Shown here: positions 1 through 10,758 of the stretch, one piece after another | Position numbering within the stretch: position 1 is the stretch's first letter | Layout of the letters: each line of letters begins with the position of its first letter | NCBI GenBank assembly: GCA_030704615.1 | Contig: CM060732.1 | Location: 7,316,001-7,380,000 of the forward strand | Origin: Takakia lepidozioides | Lineage: Eukaryota > Streptophyta > Takakiopsida > Takakiales > Takakiaceae | Length of the DNA stretch: 64,000 nt | Reading direction: 5' to 3' | The notes under the pieces: model-generated | What the model was told of the DNA's origin: nothing | Databases searched by the model: none | The model's input: the letters and a program-made list of their open reading frames with translations, nothing else | Program-made: the position numbers and the translations under genes

Positions 1-370
1 TGAAAAGTTTATCTTCAGGCGATGCCTCCACATACAAGGCATAGTGTGCACCAACTACGAGAGGCCAACTTACAAACTGTACGGAATATTTGTATGGTGA
101 GGAAGAGAGCAGTAGGGATAGAATTACAACCCCAGAGAATGGTCTTCAGGAAACTGAGGGTCCACTTATGCACAGAAATGAAATCAGGTGGTGCTTTGGA
201 GAAAAGAACAAATCCACAGAGAAAACACGTGATACCAAAGTTTCTTGCGGAAATTGGAAGCAGTACACTTAATCCGCAAACAGGCAGGGGGAAAAAAGAT
301 TCAAAATCAAAATGCCCATGTTTTCTCTTAGAACCTGTGGCGGCAAAGCGGGCATGTGCCATTGTGCTGA
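1..370. other. Unassigned segment at left edge
   Basis: These bases have no counterpart at the matching place in element 3 (the homologous stretch starts near 390 and matches 28975 onward). Open frames exist on both strands (15-362 minus, 22-417 plus), but I recognise no motif and neither has a convincing start context. It may be a small insertion in element 1 or a divergent part of its last ORF. Confidence 0.3.
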
Positions 371-390
371 ACCCAAGTCTGAATGCACGC

Positions 391-747
391 CTTCCCTTCC
401 ACCGGCCCTTGTGTTAACCATACTTGCATAAGATGATTATCCACCAAGTCCTGTGTAGCACCCCTGAGAGCCTGCTCCTCCTTGATTCTGTACATATCTA
501 ACTGCTGCTATAAAGCCTGCATGCGCTTCGCATGAGGTTCAACCAAGGCTGCATAGGCAGCAGTCGGATTATTGGCTTCCTTCCAAGCCTTGTTAACCAT
601 AGAGAGTTCATTCTTTTGGCCCGTGAGTGTTGGTTGCAACTCCAGGATGTACCTTTCCTTCTCAGCCTCAATCCGACTGTATTGTTGGAAGGTATCCTCA
701 TTGCGACGGATAGTAGCCTTCAAATCAGCAATGAGTTTCCCTTGCTA
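391..747 (-). pseudogene. Element 1 post-integrase ORF, coiled-coil segment
   Basis: The minus strand reads a glutamate/lysine/glutamine-rich coiled-coil segment (EAEKERYILELQP in one frame) that aligns with 28990-29330 in element 3. Frame changes and a stop near 500 break it. It belongs to the same long ORF as 1346-2548, separated from it by the AT-rich block 748-1345. Function unknown; the position downstream of integrase is where Athila-type elements carry their third ORF. Confidence 0.6.
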
Positions 748-1345
748 GGTGAATGCAGGGTTGACTGGACCGAAATGGACGTTACCGGCACAGTTTTAGA
801 TGACTGCAATTGATAGTGTCATCAATTGAATTTGAATTAACTCATTAAAACCAGAAAATATATATGTTATTGGATTCCTAGCTTCAATACGCACCCATAG
901 CAACTCTCCAATCATGAATCCGATAAGAAATGACTCTGCTATGGACTTTTGAACACTGTCATTGTGGACTGTTACCGCAGTGAATGGAATTACAATGGAC
1001 TCAAGTTCTCATATGTGTCATTGGTGAATTCCATTGAAATTTGGAGTTAAGGTGGTCATTTTGGTCCACATCATAGGTATGGATTTGAAGTGGCAAAATC
1101 ATTTGTCATTTGACTCATATGGACTAATATATGTCAAAACAATAGGCGTTTTAAAAAAAATCCATAGCTCATCTTGTTTTTTGGATTTTGGGTGTCATTG
1201 TTTTTCTAGAAGTATAAAAAACTATAATCTTCAATGGCTAGGTGGCATATTGAATTTATTTTGTAAACTCTAATTTTTAGTTTTTCATAATTTCTCTAAA
1301 TAATAGACTAAAATATTTAATGAATTATATCTTTAATATTTGCTA
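748..1345. other. 598-bp AT-rich insertion in element 1
   Basis: Strongly AT-rich, in contrast to its flanks. Element 3 has about 70 other bases here (29328-29400), bounded on both sides by TTGCTCA. In element 1 the block is bounded by TTGCTA at 742-747 and 1340-1345. I see no terminal inverted repeat and no credible ORF. It could be a small non-autonomous transposon or filler DNA from break repair. Confidence 0.5.
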
Positions 1346-2548
1346 CAGAGCAGTTGTTAGTGTGGCACATTGGATGGTCATTTTCTGATGAACTGCCTCC
1401 AACTCTGTATGAAGCACCTTCACTTCCTGCAATTTTCCCTCATGCTTCACTTGCAACTGGTATAGCTGTTGCTTATGTACTTCATGCAACTTCTCCTGCT
1501 CCAGACCCGCTTCAATCATATTCCCCTTTGCTAGCTGCAAAACAGCCTTCGTGTCCTCCAACTCTTTCTGCAACTTGAGGTTGGCCTCCACATCCACATT
1601 GTTTGCACACTCAGTGGCAATTCTAGCCTCAAACTCCTGCTTGAATTCCTCCCTCAAAGCTGCTAATTGTGTGGATGGAACATGGGATTTCACATAAGTG
1701 CCCAACAAATTGAGTGTCCTGCTTATGGAACTCATAAGCATGGCCTGCTGTGGGTCTTCATAGGAAACTTGTTGATGGTCCCTCTGATTCTCCACAGTGT
1801 GATGTTTCACCAACCATTCAGGCCATGTTCCCACAAGATCTTCTTCCTCAACGACCTCATTCTCCACAGGTGCTGCAGTGCCCTTACATTCTACCCCTGG
1901 AACCTCCTTCACAAATTCGGGCATGACATGCACAGCAGGGATTCCCTTGGTCAAACTATGCATCTTTGGTACTACTGGTTCTCCAACCATGCCAGAGTTC
2001 TCATAGAGAAGGTCACCCTTATCAACGTCTGCCACTACCTGCTCTATAGTGGGAATGTTCAACCCTTCTCCTTCCACAACATTAGGCTCTGGTGTGACAG
2101 CATGCACAATGTGAGTTACCCCTGGGGCAACCGAGTCAATTAGCCGTGGTGGCTGTGGCACTGAAGTGACTTTTTTTTCTCTTTCCAAGGGTCGTGATTC
2201 CAACAGTAACAACCCTCTGTGCTGCTGTTCCCCATCCAGCACAAGAGCTATGGAAACATCATCTTGCGGTTTCCTTGAAGCTAGTGGATCTGTCACTACC
2301 GTTGTATCCCGCTTCTGTCTCTTGGACTGGTGCTGTCTCTCCAATCCCCCTTCACCTTGTGATGAGCCTTGCTCCTCAATTGCAGTGGTTGTTGTCTCAA
2401 ACATTCCCATCTCTTTGCGTTCACGCACATCAAGCAAACAAGAGTCAAGAATAATTTGAGCAATTATTGGGCCAGACACAATGATCGGAGACTTAGCAGC
2501 AGTGCCCTGTAACCGCTTCATCTCTTCCACCTGACCATTGTACATCAA
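1346..2548 (-). pseudogene. Element 1 post-integrase ORF (N-terminal part)
   Basis: Open for about 400 codons on the minus strand. The first residues (EMKRLQGTAAKSPIIVSGP) match the same ORF of element 3 at 30586. The middle is acidic and proline-rich. The C-terminal 120 residues form a coiled coil rich in L, Q, K and E. No catalytic motif or membrane segment is visible. It lies where Athila-like elements carry an extra ORF3, and I do not assign an envelope function because no signal peptide or transmembrane helix is present. The upstream end joins leader sequence at the gag-pol deletion point. Confidence 0.6.
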
Positions 2549-2559
2549 CTACGCCCAAG

Positions 2560-2901
2560 CCACATCCTCTCTACTCGCTTAATGGATAACAATGCTATCA
2601 CATAAACTAGTGTTGGTAACCAACGTGCTCTTCCTCTACAGGCCACCTGATAAATCTTTATCACTCCTTTCTCCAGACCCCACTCAAGGTCAGCATCATG
2701 CACTCTCTTAAGAATGTTTTCTTTACAACCGTCTGGCAATTCCAAGAACCTCTGAAAGAATTGTTTGGACAATCTTTCCTTCTTAGTTCCACAGGGAATT
2801 TGATTCACATCAAATTCTTTGATTCTCCAACCACCATGATCCCACCAGATGCCTGTCACATCTGGTTGTTCATGACCCAGTTCCCCAGTATGGTCGCCAA
2901 A
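2560..2901 (-). pseudogene. Element 1 leader ORF
   Basis: The minus-strand frame starts inside the LTR (3009) and continues through the primer-binding region to about 2570. It reads LGHEQPDVTGIWWDHGGW, then a basic C-terminal part. The equivalent in element 3 is 53799-54489. Conservation between copies suggests a translated leader or an ORF preceding gag, but it could simply be a long open leader. In this copy it is fused at about 2570 to the post-integrase ORF by the internal deletion. Confidence 0.4.
2884..2901 (-). other. Primer-binding site of element 1
   Basis: Directly inside the 5' LTR the minus strand reads TGGCGACCATACTGGGGA (after two T). It begins TGG, as expected for pairing with a tRNA 3' CCA end, and resembles the TGGCGAC...GCTGGGGA sites of plant Athila/Tat gypsy elements. 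The same sequence sits inside the LTR of element 3 (54364-54381). Confidence 0.75.
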
Positions 2902-3886
2902 TGTCGAGCGGCTTTTACTCACCCATCCCTTCGCTATCCGAGGTGGAAACTCCAAGATAGAAGAGTTGGATATCTCTAAGCACTCAGCCCGCTCAGAACA
3001 ATCAGTCATGACCTGCAGCTAGTGAATCATGGTTGTGCTTCCTATTTGTATTCCTTCTTGCCTTCATGTTATCAATTTACCTTATCGTGTATACTGAAGC
3101 ATCAGATTGCTTCAGTATCTACTAAGTTCCAATTAATCATGCATTCATTCCACAGCTTCTCTCGTGTCTCTCTCTACAGTATGTTTGTATCGATTCAGTA
3201 TCGGATTAAGATTAATCATGTATCATGCCTATGCCATGGTGTCTCTAATCTACCCTACTGTATAATTTTACATCTTGCATGAATTAAGCCTCAATCAAGT
3301 CATCATCTCCTCTTCACTGTTTCCGCTCTTCATTACATCTCCTCCTCTCCTAAACAAGTCGCCCTCTCAAGAAGTGATCCCCTTCCTGTTGCCGCTCTGC
3401 CTAATCTACCCGCAAGTTGTTCTAACCACCTAACTGACTAACCGTCACCCCTGAAGTAACACGTTCCCTCTGCAGATGTCGTTCCCTCACAGTCGTTCCC
3501 TGTCAATGATAACTGTTCCTCATGTACTGTGACAGGCTGTGTCAAGCTGTGCCGAGTTGTGATTGGCTGTGTAAAGCTGTGTCGGGCTGTGACTGGCTGT
3601 GCGAAGCTGTGTCGGGCTGTGTCAGATTGTGTCTGGCCATGATGACTGTGACGGGCTGTGTAAAGATGTGTCGGGCTGTGACTGGCTGTGCGAAGCTGTG
3701 TCGGGCTGTGTAAAGCTGTGTCTAGCTGTGATAGACTGTGACGAGCTGTCTAACCCTCCTAAAGCCTGCGCCTGCCACCCCTAAGGCTCCTGTTGGTCTC
3801 AGTCTACCATTCATAAATCTGCGCAAAAATTAAGGGTACCCCACAGAACCCGTAAAAGTGTCTAAGTCCCAAGCAGCCCTCTAACA
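2902..3886 (-). repeat. 5' LTR of element 1 (985 bp)
   Basis: On the sense (minus) strand it begins TGTTAGAGGGCTGC and ends GCCGCTCGACA, the TG...CA form of an LTR. It aligns end to end with 26687-27535 and 54382-55211. It is longer because its CACAGC-rich tandem repeat (about 3520-3750) is expanded. The short Cys/Trp-rich ORFs on the plus strand here are by-products of that repeat. Confidence 0.85.
3520..3750. repeat. Tandem GCTGTG-rich repeat in LTR
   Basis: Imperfect short tandem units such as GGCTGTGTAAAGCTGTGTC and GACTGGCTGTGCGAAGCTGTG. Shorter versions occur in the LTRs at 27310-27415 and 55010-55090, a longer divergent one at 55880-56100, and a related array in the coding region of element 3 at 31880-32045. 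Confidence 0.8.
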
Positions 3887-6800
3887 GGAGTTTAGGGGTA
3901 GGCCATGTACAAGCAAGATGTCTGGGCATAGTCTGGCGGGGCAGGTGCACGGGGGGTGGGAGCAAGTACAAGGGAGAAGCCAGTGGGGGACGGTGTGGTC
4001 TGGGGGTCGTCCTTGGTAAGTACCAGCACTGATTAGCGAGAACCATCTTGTCTCGGCGCGATGGAGGAGGAGTTTATGGATGTGCCAGACTGCTTGGTTA
4101 TGGCGGGTTATACGAAGCCCATGGATGACCGGATGAGTACATTGGCTAAGAAGGTGTGGCCAGGTGTCGCGTTCCTGGTGGGTATGAGGACAGAGGGGGC
4201 AACGCGGGGATGGGAAGAGGCGTGGCCAGAATATGTGTATACGTTGATGTCCCATATATTGTGTGTATCGGAATTTAAGCGTCTGTTTGATTTGGGCGTC
4301 AGTAGCTGCTTTGGAGTGCCAGAAGTAGTTCGAGAGTTTGTTATGGAGTACACCGGATTGTGTCCATTTTTGTGTGTATAGTTTAGTGTGGCTAGCAGAT
4401 ACCAAGGTTTGCTTATTGGATACTTGAGTAAGGGATTTCAAAAGGTTGCGTATGGGTCGGGGCTCAAGGGGGTCGGATATGGGGTGTATTAGCCAGAATG
4501 GGTGGGTATGTGCTATGTGGATGGGATCATTGGTAGGGTCAACAGCGGGTTCGTTGGCACCTTCCTAGGCAAGAAGGTCGGCAGCCTTGTTCCCCCGGAT
4601 ACATGTGTGTGCGCGCACTTTGATAAAGTGAATGGGTTGGTTGATGGAGATAGCTAGGTTGGCGATGGTTGTGATGAGATTACGGTCAGAGTGATAATGG
4701 TGAGAAGATGGGCAAGAGAGGTGGTTACGGATGAGAAAGAGCAAGGTGAGGCTGTCTGTGAAGATATAATGTGGAGGGGGGAATGAGGATAGTTGGGTGA
4801 GCGCTTCAAATATTGCCATTAGTTCTGCACGAAGTATAGTGGCAGGACCAAGAAGTCTGTGAGCGGAGCCCTGATTGGTAGCGGCATGGTATACTCCATA
4901 ACCTGCGTGGGGGCCATTGAGGGAGCCGTCGGTGTAGTGGGAGTGGGATGGCGGATATTTGGGAGGTATAGATTGGCAGTAGGATGGGAGGAGCGGGGGG
5001 AGCGTAGGAGGGGCAGGGGACGGGCGCGGTAACGTCTTATTCCATGCCTTGTTTAAATTAATCCTAGGGAGTGGGCCAGGTGGAATTGTGAGGACTGGGT
5101 GTGTAAGATGCTGGGGGTAGATGGTGGTTTTTAGCTTGTGAGTGCGCTTAAGAAGTTGATCCAGTAGGGCAGGGAAGGTGGGAGGTATGGTGAAATGTGT
5201 GGTATTTTGGCCATGAAGAATAAGGGTAAGGGTGGGTTCTTTGTAACGAAGGTATTTGGGGAGGGGCGGGGTGTGGATGTACCGGAGTTGGTTAGGTTCG
5301 ATAGCGGCGAGGAGTGTTACACCGGGTGGGAATTGTAGGAGGGGGTGGGGACTGTTGGGTAGCTTTTGGTGAGTGAGTAAAAGGATCGTGACGCTTGATG
5401 GGGAGGATTGTGTGGCCATACGGGCCCATTGGAGGGCCTCATGTGTGAGGGGGCCTGAAGGGGGGTTGGCAAATCCCCTCCCTGCCCATGCGCGTTGGGT
5501 GGCATGTCCGGTGGCTCCGAAGATGGAGTCCCGGGGATGGGGGTTGGCAAAAGTTGTGATTTCCATCGGGCACGTAAGCGGACTGGAATAATATGAATGA
5601 GTGAGTCCAAAAGTGGTAATGAGCAGAGAGAGGATATCCAGGGGGATGGTAGTATGAGCAAATGCTTGTGTTAGTTTTGTCAGGGAACGGGGTTTTTTGG
5701 GAGGAGTGTCTTGGAGGTAGTGGGTAGCAAGCCAACTGAGTTCGGTAGCAAAGTCTTGTCGGGGTGGGTGGATTTGAGCATCACAGGGGGAGGAAGTAGA
5801 GTATTTAGCCCATAGCCAAGCTAGTCTGTCATTGGGAATGAGGCTAAGAAAACGGCCGTTGAAGGTGTAGATAGTTGACATGCGAGGGCCTTGACAAATT
5901 GTGGGGGAGGTGTGCAGGATATCCTTATCTGGATTGCATTCAGTAATGTGTATGTGTACGTTGGGGGCGGTAAGTGGTTGATGTACGTGTCGAGCATCTT
6001 TGGGTTGGGTTTGGGAGATATGTTGTTGGTGGGTATGCGCGAGGTAGTTAGTGTCGGTACGTTTGTGGAATGCGGTGAGGAGTGTGAGATTGTCGCAGTC
6101 GTCATGTGAGCCAAAGAGGTCATCCTCGATTTGCCATGAGTTATCATCAGCTGTGTAGCCGGCCCATTGGCATAGGTAATAGGTATCAATACAAGTGGCC
6201 CCATATGAGTCTGTGGAAGTTTGGGTTTTAATACCTAGGATGGCTTCGATAACATATGCTTCGGGGTTATCTGTGTGGTCATGATGAGTTGCAGGAGTGC
6301 CAGGTGAGGTGGGAGCTGGGGTGGAAGTAGTTTGCGTAAGGAATGGCGTGTGGATGCAGGCCGGGGGGGGGGGCTGGGACGAGTCCCTATCCGAGTGGGG
6401 AGAGGGTATAGGGGAGGTGGATGTGGATGGGGTGTCTCTAGTTTCAAGTGTTCCTGCGGTTTGGGAGGCCCTAAGCGTGTGGAGAATAGAGGGGGATGGG
6501 CCTGATCTGTAGGCAGGTAGTAAGTCGCGTTGGGTATGAGGAAAGAGTGAGCATGGGAGATCGCATTCAAGGGTACATGATGCGGATGGGTGGCAGAGTA
6601 GAGTACGTAGGTGTTGGAGGAACCTGCATGTTTTGGCTGTGGCACGAGAATGTTTAAGTGTGAAGGCTCTCGGGGTTATAAGTTGAGTCCCTGTGGCGGT
6701 GATAAGTTGGGTGAGATGAGTGATATGCCGTTCTTTGAAATAGGTGAGGAGGGAGCGCTTTTGGCGGGGATGAAGGCGTTCAAAATGGGAGAGGGAGGGG

Positions 6801-9800
6801 CTAGTATTTAGGGCGTGTTCCAGCTGTGGTATCATGTTATGATAGCCGGGTATGTCGGTTTGGATGCTGATACGCATTTGTCGTAGGATGAGTAGTGTAC
6901 GTGCTGTGGGGGAGTGTAGGCAAGATTGGGAATGAAGAGATGCCGCGGTAAATAAGTCCTAGGCGTCCAGGGTCATTGAGTGCTTCTTGTAGCTGGGTAC
7001 CAAGGGTTCGGACATATGAAATAATCAGGGGGCTAGAGCCGACACCGTAATAGTCTGTCGGGAGTTGGGTGAGGGCACTAGGAGTACTGGTAGGTAAGCC
7101 ACATATTGGCTTGGTTAGTTGAGTGATGTGTTTGTCTAGTACTTTGAGATCTGGTAGGGAGAAAGGAGCGGCGTGAAAAGAGTATTGGACTTGTGGCTTA
7201 AGCACAGAGCTGATGATTGATAGTTTGGGTCTAATGGAGACAGGGGATTTAAGAAGAGCCAGGCTTTTGTTAGAGAGCTTAGCAAGTGTGGTGGTCTTTT
7301 GCACATGCCAGGTGAGTGATGGGACTAGCTGGATACCTAAGTATGTGTAAGGCTCATCGGGTCCCAAAAAGGGGAAGGAGTTGTTTAGGTAATGGATGTA
7401 AAGTTTACAATGAGAAGCCATCGCAGTTTTTGTTAATTTACTGCGGTGGGTTGTTGCGGTAACGGCGCACTTGTGGAGGCTAAGTTCCATGCCGCACCAT
7501 AAGTTAAAGCGGGATAACTTGCTGACTTGCCGGTTGAGGTGTTGGGGTTTGTGAGCTAGAATAGCGAGGTCGTCAGCGTATGCGGCAGCGGAGATTTCAT
7601 TGAGGGAGGTTTTATAGTGATAGCCGAGATTCCCGCGTGCTAACCATCTTAGCAGAGGTTCTAAAAAGATAATAAAGAGCTATGGACTGAGGGTATCACC
7701 CTGGATGGTACCGCGTAGGATAGGAATAGGGGGGGTGGTACCATAGTATGAACCGGAGTATTCCGTAGTGCTGTTGGTATAGATGTTGCCAATGAGTTGG
7801 ATGGCATCGATGGAATACCCGAGGTCCGTCATGATGGCAAGTAGTCTAGCATGGTCTAAGGATCCGAAGGCATTTTTAAAGTCTATATACAAGAGATAGA
7901 TATCTTGTTTAGTGAGCTTGGCATCTTCGAGGGCTGAGAGGACGTATTGTATTTGACGAGTTGTGCTACGTGTGGTTCGGAAGCCCTCCTGGGGGTCACT
8001 CAGAATATGGTGTTGTTCATCGTAATTGGATAGCAGCGTGGTCAGTGTGCTGGTAAACAATTTATAGATAGTATTGGCTAGGGCTATGGGTCTGTAGTTA
8101 CCAAGGTTAGTTGGGTCGCCTTTCTTAAATAGCATGATGGTGCGGCTGTGTTTCCAAGTAGGTGGGATACGTTTGAGTTGGTAGCATAGTTTGAAAAATT
8201 TGAAGAAGAGGGTGTGAAGATGGGGGTCGAGCGCCTGTAAGATAGCGTTAGGGATCATATCTGGTCCAGGGGCCTTTGATTTGGATAGTCCTTTAAGGCA
8301 GGAGTCATAGAGATCTAGCGTGAAAAGGTCATGTATGCGGTCTATGGGTACCCCACGTTTGTCTAATGAGAAGCCGTCTAGGTCATGCCATGGGTAATGT
8401 TTGACTTTACATAAATAGTTGGGGTGGTGGTGGTCAGGGTGTAGGCAGTTTGCGACAACGGGCGTATAGGAAGCGGATGTTTGTATCCATATTTCTTTGT
8501 TGATATCAGTGGGGCTTGTCAAGAAGTGGCCCAGTCGATGTTTAAGGCAGTCGATTGGTGGATTGAGCGTAGGGTTAAAGATGGCTTTGTGTGCTCTTTT
8601 AGGATGGTCATGTAGGAGCTGGCCAAAGGAGGTAATAAACTTTTTGTGGTTATCGCTAGCTTTTTGTTTGGTTATAAGATATGCGGCTTTCTTTGCGTCC
8701 CTTCCTAGCTTGGCGAGGGCATCAACCCAGTTCAGGATGGCACTGTGGTCCATAGGAGGGGGCAAGAGGGCTTGGCATACTGGGAGAGAGTTTAGGCAAA
8801 TAATGCGGGGGTCTCGTCTCCATTCTGTGTGATAATTGTTGGATGGGGAATTGGGGATGATAGTAAGGGCACGGCGTATGGTATGATGGGTGTTAAGGTG
8901 AGAGGTCCAGGCGCGTTTTTGTGAGCGGATAAGGTATCCTCCATTTTGTTTGGATCGGGTAGTCTGGGGGAGGTCCTGAGGGGCCAAACAAGTTGCCAAC
9001 ACGCTTTTGGTCATTTCTTGGAGGATGGTTGTGAAGGTACGATCGGCCTCGAACCAGGAATCCTTAGGGGATTGCGTCGTATTTGTGTCGGAAAGGGTGT
9101 AGGAGAGTTTTTGGGTAAGGAGTGAGGCTTGAGGTTGGAAGTGTTTTAGAAATGTGGTGATATTATGTTGGGGTAAAGGTGAGAGGAGACGGGGTTGTGG
9201 GTCTTGGGCCTGGATAGGTGGGATGGGACGGATGGGGATGAGGGATGGTGGGAGAGAGACAAATACTGGGTAATGGTCTGAGTTGCATATGCTATTGATA
9301 TGAATATGGCTTGTAAGGTATGCGGGAATATCATTGGGTGACTTAAGATAGAAACCATCTATAAGGCTTAGAGATGAGTAATTAAGGCCGCCTTGCCTCG
9401 AATAGTGATAGTCTGAAGGTATGTATCTGAGATGATGGTTATGTATGAAACGGGCCCAGTCTCGGTCAAGAGGGGATGAGGGTTTGTGGACTCCGTTATA
9501 TGTGTGGCCCGATAGAGCAATGTCCCGGTTGAAGTCGCCAGCAAGTATATAGTGGTGATGTTGGTACGCGGGGTGCTTGATTGTGTTAGAGATTGTGTCC
9601 AAGATGTCGGGTATCAGGGATAGGTCCTCAGTATGGGATGGCATATATAAGTGGATGAGAGTGATGGGCGTAAGTGCAGGGAGATGCAGCTGGACAATTT
9701 GAAGGTGAGATCGGAGAGGGATGGGTACTAGAACTTTGGTGGTGGTGCTGGAAGAGTGATGGTTGCGGAGGATGCCAAGTGCCACACCACCCCGCGTAGG

Positions 9801-10059
9801 ACAGTATGGGGCGGAGCGACGGCGGAGACATTGTGTGGCTGCCATGGGGGTCCCATAGAGGAGGTAGTAGACTGGTAAGAGTTTGTTAATATAGGAGCTG
9901 TTGGTGTTGTTAGTGTTTAGTTTGGTTTCTTGGATGAGAATAATGTGTGGGGGAGTGGAGTCCGTGAGGAGGTGGATCAGACTCTGGATACTGGTGGCAA
10001 GGGATCCGACATTCCAAGTGGTGATGTTAAAGGAGTCTGACTGTAGATCGGGGGTGGTC
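3887..10059 (-). pseudogene. LINE ORF2, main part (EN-RT-chromo-RNase H-zinc finger)
   Basis: Sense reading starts inside the APE-type endonuclease: ITTWNVGSL and ILIQETKL near 10030-9950, DFNRD near 9530, and SDHYPVFVSLP near 9270. The RT follows: KAPGPDMIPN (8250), LFKKGDPTNLGNYRPIALAN (8130), DFKNAFGSLDH (7880), QGDTLSP (7690) and catalytic YADD (7569-7580). After the thumb region come a chromodomain (about 6270-6050), a linker, RNase H (HYTDGS, ILRAELMAI, FTDS, GNKAADLLA) and a Cys/His finger (CPLC...C). Lesions: a stop at 7680-7682 just after QGDTLSP, a frameshift near 6900, and a stop at 4565-4567 after RNase H. The frame reads on convincingly across each. The 3' end runs into the LTR of element 1, whose first bases supply the stop. 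Confidence 0.85.
6050..6270 (-). other. Chromodomain inside LINE ORF2
   Basis: About 70 residues read YVIEAILGI at the start, YYLCQWAGY in the middle, NSWQIEDDLF after it, and end in LLTAFHKR. This is the chromodomain plan: an initial Tyr-Val-Ile-Glu strand, a W-x-GY strand, the N-[ST]-W turn with an acidic follow-on, and a C-terminal helix ending in F. The three aromatic cage positions (Y, W, W) are present. Chromodomains normally guide gypsy chromovirus integrases to methylated histone tails. Here the domain sits between RT and RNase H of a LINE. Confidence 0.75.
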
Positions 10060-10068
10060 GGAGTGTGG
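10060..10068. repeat. Target-site duplication of transposon A, left copy
   Basis: GGAGTGTGG, repeated at 17462-17470 on the far side of A. Removing A and one copy restores the LINE reading frame upstream of the endonuclease. An 8-bp version shifted by one base is equally possible. Confidence 0.85.
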
Positions 10069-10081
10069 GAGGTTTACTATT

Positions 10082-10132
10082 TCATGAGCGCATGAGCCCA
10101 TGAGCCCATGAGCCTATGAGCTCATGAGCGGA
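10082..10132. repeat. CATGAGC repeats at the left end of A
   Basis: Six or so copies of ATGAGC in direct tandem (GCATGAGCCCATGAGCCCAT and on). Similar clusters sit at every visible end of A-E (17265-17450, 25965-26000, 34594-34620, 37405-37432, 38851-38862, 51460-51495, 56392-56416). They are likely transposase-binding motifs. Confidence 0.75.
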
Positions 10133-10194
10133 CATCCGCGGAATTGGAATTTTCCTGCCTTTATTGACGGTGTTATGTCCTCTTACCTCGGTAA

Positions 10195-10530
10195 TAGGGT
10201 CTGTTTCTCCTGGTCCAGGATGCGGAATGAGGTATTTCGGCGCCATTATTCCCAAGAGCAGTGTGCTAAAATGGTGTTTTGAAGACATCCACCGGGGTAT
10301 TTCGGCACCGAAATTACCTCTTAAAATGTGATATAGTGCGGTATTTAATGGCGCAGAACGGGCTATTTGGGCGCCGAAATACCCAAGTGGAATGTGCTGA
10401 AGTGCCTTGTGCTGAAGGCTTCCATCGCGATATTTTGGTACAGTAATTCATCCGTGGAATTTTGAGGCCCATATAACGAAGGCGCGCATTGGGCTATTTC
10501 GGCGCCAAATTTCCCAATAGGAATGTTAGA
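10195..10530. repeat. Subterminal GGCGCC repeats of A, left
   Basis: Four or five degenerate units of the form GG(T/G)TATTTCGGCGCC...ATTxCCC at about 10230, 10296, 10360 and 10495. Some units are full palindromes (TTTCGGCACCGAAAT). The mirror set lies at 16745-17225 near the right end. Confidence 0.7.
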
Positions 10531-10758
10531 AACGGCAGGGTTTTCATGGCTTCAAGTTCTCGGCTCGATGGTATGCATAAATTACTTGTAGGGTTCTTCA
10601 ATGAAGTTTGCGTCTCTTCTGCTTTTATTATACATTTTGGTTGGCGGAAGAAATGTAGGGAATCGGACAAGCAGTCTGAACACAATGATTTTTCAAATCG
10701 TCATATTTTCATTAAGTATTTCAGAACTGTACAACAAAAGGATCCAAATGAGACTTTG

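Larger units (their letters stand above)
1..3886 (-). mobile_element. LTR retrotransposon element 1, partial, gag-pol deleted
   Basis: Minus-strand member of the same family as element 3 (26687-55211). Its 5' LTR lies at 2902-3886, with the primer-binding site just inside. Reading leftwards, the leader ORF (homologous to 53799-54489) runs straight at about 2570 into the post-integrase ORF (homologous to 28681-30590). Gag, protease, RT, RNase H and integrase are therefore missing. The 3' LTR would lie left of the window. The sequence after the LTR (3887) is the LINE, so this element probably inserted into the LINE; only one flank is visible and the target duplication (perhaps ggagt, 3887-3891) cannot be checked. 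It is a non-autonomous deletion derivative dependent on a full-length relative. Confidence 0.8.

Noticed and set aside
748-1345. Plus-strand intron (AG|GTGAAT ... TGCTACAG)
   Set aside because: Splice-like borders exist on the plus strand, but the element is coded on the minus strand and no plus-strand exon is recognisable.
3522-3784. Cys-rich small peptide ORFs (also 31891-32076 plus)
   Set aside because: The Cys/Trp pattern is a mechanical read-through of the GCTGTG tandem repeat in LTR DNA; the frame is not conserved between LTR copies.
4061-5591. Plus-strand ORFs over the LINE
   Set aside because: They are antisense shadows of RNase H and linker coding; products are Gly/Val/Trp-rich with no motif.
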